DNA from: CBETVX01 sp965539935
GTDB taxonomy: Bacteria; Bacillota; Clostridia; Peptostreptococcales; Caminicellaceae
Assembly: GCA_965539935.1 (NCBI GenBank)
Contig: CBETVX010000027.1
Location: 1-38,967, forward strand
Direction: 5' to 3'
Length of the DNA stretch: 38,967 nucleotides
Every line of letters begins with the position of its first letter. The first letter of the stretch is position 1. The translations under genes were made by a program, and so were the position numbers. This document shows, piece after piece, positions 8,559 to 15,926 of this stretch. The notes under the pieces were generated by a model that was not told the origin of the DNA, did no database searches, and saw only the letters and a program-made list of their open reading frames with translations.

Positions 8559-9200
8559 CTAACAAATCCTTCCCCCCACAGATTTAATATCATTTTCATT
8601 TTCTACAGCAGCCTTTATTGCAAAGTATAACCCCTTAGTTATAGAATCTAAGGATAAACAGGGAGTATTTTTCTTCTCTAATACTTGTTCAGGTATGAAG
8701 GGGACATGGATAAAACCACCTTTTATATTTTCATATTTTTTATTTATTAAATATAGTAAACCATACATTAGATGATTACAAACAAATGTACCTGCAGTAT
8801 TTGATACAGCCCCAGGAATCTTATTGTCTTTCATTTCTTTAACCATGGATTTAATTGGAAGGTTAGTAAAATAAGCATTTTCTCCATCTTCAAAGATAGG
8901 TATATCTATGGGCTGATTTCCTTCATTATCTTTAATTCTTGCATCATCTATATTAATGGCAACTCTCTCGATGCTTATTTCATATCTACCACCGGCCTGA
9001 CCTATACAGAGAACTATATCAGGATTTTCTTCTTTTATAGCTTCTTCAAGCTTTTCTATTGATTTTCTAAATACGGTTGGAACTTGAAGCTTTATTATTT
9101 TTGCACCGGCTATTTCATCATCTAGTTTTTTTACGGCTTCCCAGGCAGGGTTGATTTTTTCACCACCAAAGGGGTCGAAACCAGTTATTAACACTTTCAT
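8559..9200 (-). CDS. pcp: pyroglutamyl-peptidase I
   Basis: Cytoplasmic cysteine peptidase of family C15 that removes N-terminal pyroglutamate (5-oxoproline) from peptides. The 213-aa length is normal. It opens with GFDPFGGEKINPAWEA; the catalytic triad is readable as E78 (in ISIERVAIN), C141 (in SNTAGTFVCNHLMYG) and H165 (in GGFIHVPFIPEQ), each shifted by three from the E81/C144/H168 numbering of the Bacillus enzyme. The ATG start has a very strong AAGGAGG site. It is last in an operon with two DUF969/DUF979 membrane proteins, a grouping seen in many Firmicutes, pointing to uptake or export of pyroglutamate or pyroglutamyl peptides coupled to cleavage. Confidence 0.96.
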   Translation of the reverse strand: MKVLITGFDPFGGEKINPAWEAVKKLDDEIAGAKIIKLQVPTVFRKSIEKLEEAIKEENPDIVLCIGQAGGRYEISIERVAINIDDARIKDNEGNQPIDIPIFEDGENAYFTNLPIKSMVKEMKDNKIPGAVSNTAGTFVCNHLMYGLLYLINKKYENIKGGFIHVPFIPEQVLEKKNTPCLSLDSITKGLYFAIKAAVENENDIKSVGGRIC

Positions 9201-9290
9201 AAAGCAGACCTCCTTATTTTAATAAATGTCGTAATATTATAGGCAGGCTTTTAGTCTATCTATAAAAGGATATGATTATTAATTGTTCCA

Positions 9291-10205
9291 TTAGAATGCT
9301 AAAATATACATTAAAATAATATGAGTAACTAATAAAGCAAGGGCCACTGGGAACTGGCTAATAATAACTCTATTCTTATTTTTTGTTTCAAGTACTGCAG
9401 CTGGTACAATATTAAAATTAGCAGCCATAGGGGTCATAAGGGTACCACAATACCCAGCGGTAAGTGCCATTATACCAGCTATGGCTGGATTAGCACCTTG
9501 ACTAAATACAAAGGGAAGTCCAATGCCTGCCGTAATAACTGCAAAGGCAGCAAAGGCATTACCCATTATCAGTGTAAATATTGCCATGCCTACACAATAG
9601 GCTATGACACTAGCTAAAATATTACCTTGAGGGATAATTCCAGAAATACTATCGGCTATTACCTCACCTACACCTGCAGCATTAAATAATGCACCTAATG
9701 CAGCAAGTAGTTGGGGTAGTATACTTGCAGAACCAACCTGTTGTAATAATCTACTTCCATCATATACTATTTTGTCAGGTTTAGATTTTGTAATGATAAG
9801 GGCAAGAACTGTGGCCGCAATTGCACCAAAACCTAATCCTACTAATCCACCTAAATCTGTAAATTGTGCTATGCCAAAGGCAAATACAGCTATAGTCAAT
9901 GCAGGAAAAAATATTTTATTTCCAATTAATTCTGATTTTTCTTGTCTAAACTTTTCATCGGCATTTGTTTGTGAGCCAAATTTAACCTGCTTAAATGCAG
10001 TTAGGAGACCCATTACCAATAACATTATTCCTACAAAAGTTGGAGGCAAATATTTTCCTATGATAAATATTATAGCTAAAATCCCCCAAAAAATTGCAGT
10101 GCCTATCTTTGCTGGATGATTATCATCCCTATAGGCCATATACGCAGCAAATAGAGAAACTAAACCTGATAATACATATATACCTTCTAATAAAATACCT
10201 TGCAT
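9291..10205 (-). CDS. DUF979 family membrane protein
   Basis: Polytopic membrane protein of 304 aa with about nine hydrophobic segments, matching the DUF979 family in its GNAFAAFAVITAGIGLPFV and GYCGTLMTPMAANFNIVPAA stretches near the C-terminus. These glycine/proline-rich re-entrant-like motifs resemble ion-transporter superfamily carriers. It is always found with a DUF969 partner; here that gene lies 16 nt upstream. Together they probably form a two-subunit carrier, and pcp next door suggests a pyroglutamate-related substrate. This last point is inference from gene neighbourhood. The start is ATG with AAGAGGTG ahead. Confidence 0.85.
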   Translation of the reverse strand: MQGILLEGIYVLSGLVSLFAAYMAYRDDNHPAKIGTAIFWGILAIIFIIGKYLPPTFVGIMLLVMGLLTAFKQVKFGSQTNADEKFRQEKSELIGNKIFFPALTIAVFAFGIAQFTDLGGLVGLGFGAIAATVLALIITKSKPDKIVYDGSRLLQQVGSASILPQLLAALGALFNAAGVGEVIADSISGIIPQGNILASVIAYCVGMAIFTLIMGNAFAAFAVITAGIGLPFVFSQGANPAIAGIMALTAGYCGTLMTPMAANFNIVPAAVLETKNKNRVIISQFPVALALLVTHIILMYILAF

Positions 10206-10221
10206 AAATACACCTCTTTTC

Positions 10222-10908
10222 TTATATGTTTTGATTCATATTTCTATTATTGGATTTCTTAGCAAGCTCTTTGTCTAATAAATAATATTGTATTGATGAG
10301 TATATAAATGCTACCACAGCAATTGGAATAGCTGCTTTAGATACTTCAAGGGGAGTAACTTCTATTCCAAGTTCACTTAAAGTACCAACTACTAGTAAAA
10401 CACCACCGGAAGCAATAAATACATTTTGTCCAAAAAAGTTTCCATAGTTTTCTGAAGCCGCAGCATGACCCTTTATTTTTTCTATTTCCTCTTCACTTAG
10501 ATTATCATGATTGATTTCTGCTGCTCCCTGGGCCATAGGAAAAATCAGTGGCCTAATGAATTGAACATGTCCACCAAGTCTTAAAGATAAGGCTGCTGCT
10601 ATTTCTCTAATCACTGTGTAAGTAATTAATACCTTTCCAGTAGTAACTGATTTGATTGTTTTAATTAACGTTGCAGCTCTCTCCTTTAATCCGTATCTTT
10701 CTAAAATTCCTATAACAGGTAATGTTACAAGGAAAATAGACATATATCTTGTATTTATAAATGCGTTTCCAAGAGTGGAGAGTATTTCCCCAAAGCTTAA
10801 ACCACCAACCAGTCCTGTAACTATTCCTGCAACTAACACAACGGCAATAGTTTCAAGTTTTAGAATAAAGCCAATGAGAATAATAAGTACACCAATTAAC
10901 TTAATCAT
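10222..10908 (-). CDS. DUF969 family membrane protein
   Basis: Membrane protein of 228 aa with about five or six hydrophobic segments, DUF969 family. Typical stretches are NTRYMSIFLVTLPVIGILERYGLKERA (about 52-78) and a central LRLGGHVQFIRPLIFPMAQGAAE (about 109-131). It is the first gene of the operon DUF969-DUF979-pcp; the start is ATG with AAAGGGGGAATT ahead. Probable partner subunit of the DUF979 protein in a transporter. A TGTGT-N6-ACACA palindrome 74-89 bp upstream may be the operator of the Crp/Fnr protein encoded at the far end of the cluster. Confidence 0.85.
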   Translation of the reverse strand: MIKLIGVLIILIGFILKLETIAVVLVAGIVTGLVGGLSFGEILSTLGNAFINTRYMSIFLVTLPVIGILERYGLKERAATLIKTIKSVTTGKVLITYTVIREIAAALSLRLGGHVQFIRPLIFPMAQGAAEINHDNLSEEEIEKIKGHAAASENYGNFFGQNVFIASGGVLLVVGTLSELGIEVTPLEVSKAAIPIAVVAFIYSSIQYYLLDKELAKKSNNRNMNQNI

Positions 10909-10981
10909 CTGAATTCCCCCTTTTTAATATTCTAAATTATGAGAATTTTTTATAATTATACATAAAATATAGAAGAAATTC

Positions 10982-10997
10982 TGTGTTGGTGAACACA
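10982..10997. promoter_or_regulatory. CRP/FNR-type palindrome TGTGT-N6-ACACA
   Basis: TGTGTTGGTGAACACA is a perfect 16-bp dyad (6-bp arms), close in form to the CRP site TGTGA-N6-TCACA. It sits in the divergent region between the DUF969 operon and the EPS operon, 74 bp upstream of the DUF969 start and just upstream of the EPS -35 box. The Crp/Fnr gene at 7742-8422 is the natural candidate regulator. Confidence 0.5.
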
Positions 10998-11017
10998 TTT
11001 TATGATTTACCATACCT

Positions 11018-11046
11018 TTGAAAGTAAACAATTACCTATATATAGA
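11018..11046 (+). promoter_or_regulatory. sigma-A-type promoter of the EPS operon
   Basis: TTGAAA (11018-11023), a 17-bp spacer and TATAGA (11041-11046) lie 58 bp upstream of the first gene's start. The short leader leaves no room for a c-di-GMP riboswitch. Confidence 0.55.
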
Positions 11047-11104
11047 ATAATATGTTAAATCATAAATAAAACTAGAACTATAGATAGCTGGGCAGGTGAT
11101 ACCT

Positions 11105-12253
11105 ATGAAGGGTTTATTTAAATTGTCAATTATCTCAATGGTGATTATAGGGATTTTAGCCATGGGCTTTTTCTACTGGAAAAGACAAAATCCACAGTTG
11201 TCAACAGAAAACATATACATAGAAGAGGACAAAAATTTTGATGAGAAAAAAGATTATGCAAAAAATGAATATATATGTCTTAATTTTATACTAAATAAAT
11301 TGTCGTCTTCCTCAGGAGGTATATATACAAATTATTTAGACGATGGAAAAAAATCAGAATATGCTTCGGGACATGAGATTTTGTCGGAATCCATAGGTTT
11401 AGCAATGTTATATTTCGTAGAAAATAATAATCGCAAATTATTTGATAGACAATTAAAGTACATGGAACAAAAGATGACAAATGAAGTAGGATTAATAAAG
11501 TGGAGAATTAGAGAAGATAATGTCAATTTAAGTAAAACATCAGCAACTATAGACGATCTTAGGATAATTAGGGCATTATTACATGCAAGTTTAAAGTGGG
11601 ATGATAAAAAATATCTATATAGGGCCTATGAAATATCCCAGGCAGTTTATAAATATAATGTGGAGAAAAATTATTTATGTAATTATTATGATTTAGTAGC
11701 CAAGGAAAAAAATCATGAAATAGACCTTTCCTATATAGATCTTTTTACAATAAGAGGTTTAAGTAATATTGATGAAAAATGGACTAAAGTATTGAAAGTG
11801 AATATAGATATCGTGAAGGAGGGGTTTATTTCAGAGGAACTTCCCCTTTATTATAAAACCTACGATTTAGAAAGAAAGGCTTTTAAAGGGCAAAGTAAGA
11901 TTAACTCCATAGATGCTCTATTGGTACTACTTCATCTTAGTGAAATAAATATGGCTCCCCAAAGTAGTATAGACTGGATAAAATCACAATTCGACAAATA
12001 CAATGGAGTATATATGGAATATAACGTAAAAACAGGGACACCTTTTACTAAGGAAGAATCCACAGCGGTATATGCAATAATAGCTCGAATTGCAAAGCAA
12101 ATTGAAGATAAGGATCTATATCATAAAGCTATTAGTCGAATGATATCCCTCCAAGTTCAAAATCCCTCCAGTGAAATATACGGTTCCTTTGGAAATGATA
12201 TAGATAAAAAAGTATTTTCTTTTGATAATTTACAAGCTTTACTGGCTTTCTAA
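11105..12253 (+). CDS. ydaJ: GH8-like membrane-anchored hydrolase of the EPS operon (YdaJ-like)
   Basis: Protein of 382 aa with one N-terminal hydrophobic anchor (residues 5-24) and an extracellular six-hairpin-type domain related to glycoside hydrolase family 8. The GH8 general-acid motif is recognisable as SESIGLAML (E95), and a second GH8 motif as ATIDDLRIIRALLHA (D150/D151). It is the first gene of a five-gene operon in the order of B. subtilis ydaJKLMN and fills the BcsZ/YdaJ role: trimming or releasing the polysaccharide. The ATG at 11105 is preferred over the in-frame GTG at 11096 because GGCAGGTGAT is spaced correctly for it. Confidence 0.8.
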   Translation: MKGLFKLSIISMVIIGILAMGFFYWKRQNPQLSTENIYIEEDKNFDEKKDYAKNEYICLNFILNKLSSSSGGIYTNYLDDGKKSEYASGHEILSESIGLAMLYFVENNNRKLFDRQLKYMEQKMTNEVGLIKWRIREDNVNLSKTSATIDDLRIIRALLHASLKWDDKKYLYRAYEISQAVYKYNVEKNYLCNYYDLVAKEKNHEIDLSYIDLFTIRGLSNIDEKWTKVLKVNIDIVKEGFISEELPLYYKTYDLERKAFKGQSKINSIDALLVLLHLSEINMAPQSSIDWIKSQFDKYNGVYMEYNVKTGTPFTKEESTAVYAIIARIAKQIEDKDLYHKAISRMISLQVQNPSSEIYGSFGNDIDKKVFSFDNLQALLAF

Positions 12254-12279
12254 TAATATTTCAAGGAAGGTGAGGGATA

Positions 12280-13107
12280 GTGCATAAAAACAGAGGTATT
12301 TATTTGAATTTTATATTTTTTATTATATTAATTTTTTTCCTTAATCTAATGATAATAGATATAAATACTTTAAATTTTAATGATTATCTATTATTTTGTA
12401 TAGTCCTATTCATAATAGTGATTTCCTTTTACCTTAATATTGTAATTGGTTTGATTCTTAGTATCGTTGTAGTATTTATATACAGTAGCATTATTTTTTA
12501 TTTTAATTTATTTAAAGGTCAAGAGGTACAGTTTAAATCCTTTGTTTGGATGTTTATATTTCCAATAGCTTCATACATTTCAGGAAGGCTTGGAATGTAT
12601 TATAAACAATATATACAAGAGATCGACCATTTGCGGGATAAAATAAAAAAACTTGTAACTATAGATGATATAACTGGCTTTGGCAATGCCAAGGATTATT
12701 ATAGTCAGCTACAAGTAGAAATGGCTAGATCCAAAAGACATGGTAATGACCTTAGCATAATGCTTATTAAAATAGAGTACTATGAAGAAATACTATCAAT
12801 ACATGGTGAAGAAAAGATGGGTCGGTTAATAAATAGTATATCCAACATTATGGAGGAAATAACAAGGTTTGAAGATGAATGGTTTAGAATCGCCCCAGAT
12901 ATGTTTTCAATTATTATGGTAAATACCGATGAAACAGGGGCACAGGTGGTGAGAAAACGACTTAAGGAATCTTTAGAATATGTAGAAGTTGATAATAAAA
13001 AATATAGAGTGGATATAAAAACAGCAATACTTCAATATAACAAAGAAATTGAAAGTTCCTATGAATTCAAAAAAATTGCGGAAGGAAAATTAGAATATGA
13101 TGTCTAG
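12280..13107 (+). CDS. ydaK: degenerate GGDEF membrane protein, probable c-di-GMP receptor (YdaK-like)
   Basis: Protein of 275 aa with about four transmembrane segments (residues 7-105) followed by a GGDEF-fold domain (about 120-270; it begins TIDDITGFGNAKDYY). The active-site loop that should read GGDEF is APDMF (205-209), so cyclase activity is very unlikely. An RxxD motif (R196-F-E-D199) sits exactly five residues ahead of that loop, the position of the c-di-GMP inhibitory site. Loss of catalysis with a retained I-site is the hallmark of receptor GGDEF proteins such as YdaK and PelD. It presumably activates the glycosyltransferase encoded two genes downstream. The start is GTG with AAGGAAGGTGAGG ahead; the 3' end overlaps the next gene by 11 nt. 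Confidence 0.85.
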   Translation: MHKNRGIYLNFIFFIILIFFLNLMIIDINTLNFNDYLLFCIVLFIIVISFYLNIVIGLILSIVVVFIYSSIIFYFNLFKGQEVQFKSFVWMFIFPIASYISGRLGMYYKQYIQEIDHLRDKIKKLVTIDDITGFGNAKDYYSQLQVEMARSKRHGNDLSIMLIKIEYYEEILSIHGEEKMGRLINSISNIMEEITRFEDEWFRIAPDMFSIIMVNTDETGAQVVRKRLKESLEYVEVDNKKYRVDIKTAILQYNKEIESSYEFKKIAEGKLEYDV

Positions 13108-14641
13108 AAAACTTAGGGACATAATTATATTTCTTCTTATTATGGTGTTTTTAAATAATACATTTTATGTATATGGAGAGATAGAAAGAGAGAACGTACT
13201 TTTGATATATAATGGCATGACTAGGTATGGAGAGCAAGGGGAAAAAGTAACTGGATTTAGGGAGTTATTAGGACACTTTCCCTTAAAAATAAAGGAAGTA
13301 TCTCAGGAGGACTATAAAACTGGGGAAGTTTTTAATTATGATTATGTAATATTCATTGGTATGAGAGATACATCTGTAAATCCAGAAATAATCGAGGATT
13401 TAAGAAGCTATAATAATAGGATAATTTGGATTGAACAGGGCATAAAAGAATTTCTACAAGACAGTAAATTAAGTTTAGTATTTCAAGGAAATAATAATCA
13501 GATTAAAAAAGTTATTTATAAAGAAAAGAGTTTTTTATTAGGAGATATTGGAGAATTTAACATAGTAGATTATAATCAGTCAAAATCCAAGATATATGGT
13601 CATCTAAGCGATGGGTCAAATGAATATCCCTATATTATAAATGAGGAGAATCTGTGGTACGTATCTAGATTAGAAGAATATGGAGTTTTGTTTTATATAT
13701 TAGCCGATGTATTATTTGATATTTTCGACTATGAAAATGTTGAAGGGAATCAAATATGTATTTTTATAGAAAATGTGCATCCCCTTGTAGATATACAAAA
13801 GCTTAAGGAGATTGGAGAGTATTTGAATGAAGAAAATATTCCCTTTGTGATAGGTTTGATTCCAATCTATTTATCCCCAGAAACAGGGGAAGTAACAACA
13901 ATATCCCACATGCCAAATTTTGCACAGACAATAAGATATCTACAGGATACTGGAGGAAGTATTGTATTAAAGGAGATTGTAGAGGATGTTGATATAAATA
14001 GATGGAGTTATGAAAGTTTAGGAAAAGGAATCATAGAATGCGTAAAAAATAAAATATATCCAATTGCCTATGATAATACAAGTAATGCCATGGACCAAGG
14101 GCTGTATATAGAATTTAAGAAGTATTTTTCAACCTCCATTGGATATATTGAGCCTAGTGAAGCTGTATCTGATAATATATTTTATCCCTATAGCTTAAAG
14201 GATACCCGTTTTTTTAATAGACTAATACCTAAAAATATTGGCCATATGAACAAAGTTAACGGGTTAGCAGTTGAAGAAGTTTTTGAGGAATATGAAAAAA
14301 TTTCCATAGTTAGAGGCCATGTGGCAGGATTTTCATTTTATATAGATGATGGTATAGAGAGATTGAAAGAAATTATAAATAGATTTAATCATGATGTGGA
14401 GTTTCTAAATATTAAGGAAGAAAGAAATTGGGTTAAATGGGATGAGATAGATATTGTTTCGGAAGATGGAGAAATTTATTGTGATACTGAAATAAATATT
14501 GAGAAAGAGAGTAATATTCTTGACAGATATTTATATAAAACTACTAATTTTATGGGGATAGTTGTTGGAATATTTATCTTGATATTATTATTTATCTTTA
14601 TTTATTCAAGAAAGAGAAGTAAGGACAGACTAATAAGGTGA
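13097..14641 (+). CDS. ydaL: DUF2334 polysaccharide-deacetylase-like membrane protein (YdaL-like)
   Basis: Protein of 514 aa with an N-terminal signal or anchor (about 7-26) and a C-terminal transmembrane helix (about 484-505) followed by a short basic tail, so the bulk is extracellular. The middle (about 210-440) follows the DUF2334 pattern, a deacetylase-like barrel: IFIENVHPLVDIQKL, then VPFVIGLIPIY, and later VRGHVAGFSFYIDDG. In true deacetylases the first motif carries metal-binding aspartates; here it reads ENVHP, so catalytic competence is doubtful. It overlaps the YdaK-like gene and is followed 4 nt later by the glycosyltransferase gene. Expected role is modification or export of the exopolysaccharide, inferred from operon position. 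Confidence 0.75.
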   Translation: MMSRKLRDIIIFLLIMVFLNNTFYVYGEIERENVLLIYNGMTRYGEQGEKVTGFRELLGHFPLKIKEVSQEDYKTGEVFNYDYVIFIGMRDTSVNPEIIEDLRSYNNRIIWIEQGIKEFLQDSKLSLVFQGNNNQIKKVIYKEKSFLLGDIGEFNIVDYNQSKSKIYGHLSDGSNEYPYIINEENLWYVSRLEEYGVLFYILADVLFDIFDYENVEGNQICIFIENVHPLVDIQKLKEIGEYLNEENIPFVIGLIPIYLSPETGEVTTISHMPNFAQTIRYLQDTGGSIVLKEIVEDVDINRWSYESLGKGIIECVKNKIYPIAYDNTSNAMDQGLYIEFKKYFSTSIGYIEPSEAVSDNIFYPYSLKDTRFFNRLIPKNIGHMNKVNGLAVEEVFEEYEKISIVRGHVAGFSFYIDDGIERLKEIINRFNHDVEFLNIKEERNWVKWDEIDIVSEDGEIYCDTEINIEKESNILDRYLYKTTNFMGIVVGIFILILLFIFIYSRKRSKDRLIR

Positions 14642-14645
14642 TTAA

Positions 14646-15914
14646 ATGAAAAATCTAAATATCATTGACTATTTATTTTTATATTCTCTTATTTGTATTT
14701 GGTTTGTATTATTATTAAATATTCTTCTAACCATAAGTGGATATATATTTTTTTCAAAACTAGGAAATAGGAATCCAAATTTATTAAAGGATATGAAAAG
14801 ATTTCCCTTAGTATCAATAATTATACCTGCCCATAATGAAGAAAAAGTTATAGAAGAAACGGTTAAAGCCATGTTAAGTTTAGATTATCCCCATGACAAA
14901 TTAGAAATAATAGTGGTAAATGATAATTCCAATGATGATACAGCAAATATATTAAATAGCCTTCAAGACCAATATTCCAATAGAAATTTAAAGATTATAG
15001 AAACTACAAAGAAAGATGGAGGAGGTAAAGGAAAGTCAAATGCCCTTAATATTGGCTATAAAGCTTCTAGGGGAGAATATCTTGTAATATATGATTCAGA
15101 CAACACCCCAGAACCTTTAGCTTTAAGATATTTAGTTTGGAAAATAGAAAGCTCTAAGGAATTTGGAGCGGTTATTGGTAAATTTAGAACGAGAAATAAA
15201 GATAAAAACTTACTTACAAGGTTTATTAATATTGAGACCTTAAGTTTTCAATGGATAGCTCAGGCTGGAAGATGGAATCTTTTTAAATTATGTACTATAC
15301 CAGGTACCAATTTTATAGTTAGAAAAGATGTGATTAAAGAACTTGGTGGATGGGATGTAGAAGCCATTGCAGAGGATACTGAAATAAGCTTTAGGATATA
15401 TAGGTTAGGCTATAAGATAGGTTTTATGCCCTGGGCAGTTACCTGGGAACAGGAACCTGAGACTATAGGAGTATGGATGAAACAAAGAAACCGTTGGGTT
15501 AGCGGTAATATATACGTCTTATTTAAATATTTCTTTAGAATTAGAAAAGAAAAATCTAAAAGTTTTATATTTGACCTTTATTATTTCTTTTCAGTATATA
15601 TTTTATTTTTATCTTCAATAATAATCTCCGATGGAATTTTTATATTGGGATTATTTACTGATATAAAAATAAGTTTAGCAGGTAATTTTTGGTTGTTTTG
15701 GATATTAGCTTATATACTATTTATTCTTGAAGTATCTATTTGTCTAACATTAGAAAAAGGGGAAAGTAATTGGAAAAATATATTTCTTGTGGCCATAATG
15801 TATTTCACTTATGCTCAGATGTGGATAGTGGTGGCAGTGAAGGGGATAGCAAGCTACTTAAAAAACTTAATTTTAAAAAAAGAAATAAATTGGTATAAGA
15901 CTGAGCGATTTTAG
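14646..15914 (+). CDS. ydaM: family 2 glycosyltransferase, BcsA-like polysaccharide synthase (YdaM-like)
   Basis: Processive membrane glycosyltransferase of 422 aa. An N-terminal transmembrane helix (about 12-38) precedes the GT-A domain with all synthase motifs: VNDNS (D93), DSD (150-152), AEDTE (catalytic-base aspartate D234) and QRNRW (270-274). Two or three transmembrane helices follow (about 305-395). It lacks the C-terminal PilZ domain of Gram-negative BcsA, so c-di-GMP control must come from a separate protein, most simply the degenerate GGDEF protein of the same operon. It would polymerise a beta-linked glycan from a nucleotide sugar and extrude it; the sugar is not predictable. ATG start with AAGGTGAT. 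Confidence 0.9.
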   Translation: MKNLNIIDYLFLYSLICIWFVLLLNILLTISGYIFFSKLGNRNPNLLKDMKRFPLVSIIIPAHNEEKVIEETVKAMLSLDYPHDKLEIIVVNDNSNDDTANILNSLQDQYSNRNLKIIETTKKDGGGKGKSNALNIGYKASRGEYLVIYDSDNTPEPLALRYLVWKIESSKEFGAVIGKFRTRNKDKNLLTRFINIETLSFQWIAQAGRWNLFKLCTIPGTNFIVRKDVIKELGGWDVEAIAEDTEISFRIYRLGYKIGFMPWAVTWEQEPETIGVWMKQRNRWVSGNIYVLFKYFFRIRKEKSKSFIFDLYYFFSVYILFLSSIIISDGIFILGLFTDIKISLAGNFWLFWILAYILFILEVSICLTLEKGESNWKNIFLVAIMYFTYAQMWIVVAVKGIASYLKNLILKKEINWYKTERF

Positions 15915-15926
15915 GGAGTGTTAAAT

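Noticed and set aside
10998..11104. c-di-GMP riboswitch ahead of the EPS operon
   Set aside because: The leader after the promoter is only about 50 nt and shows no GEMM motifs; control is more likely at protein level.
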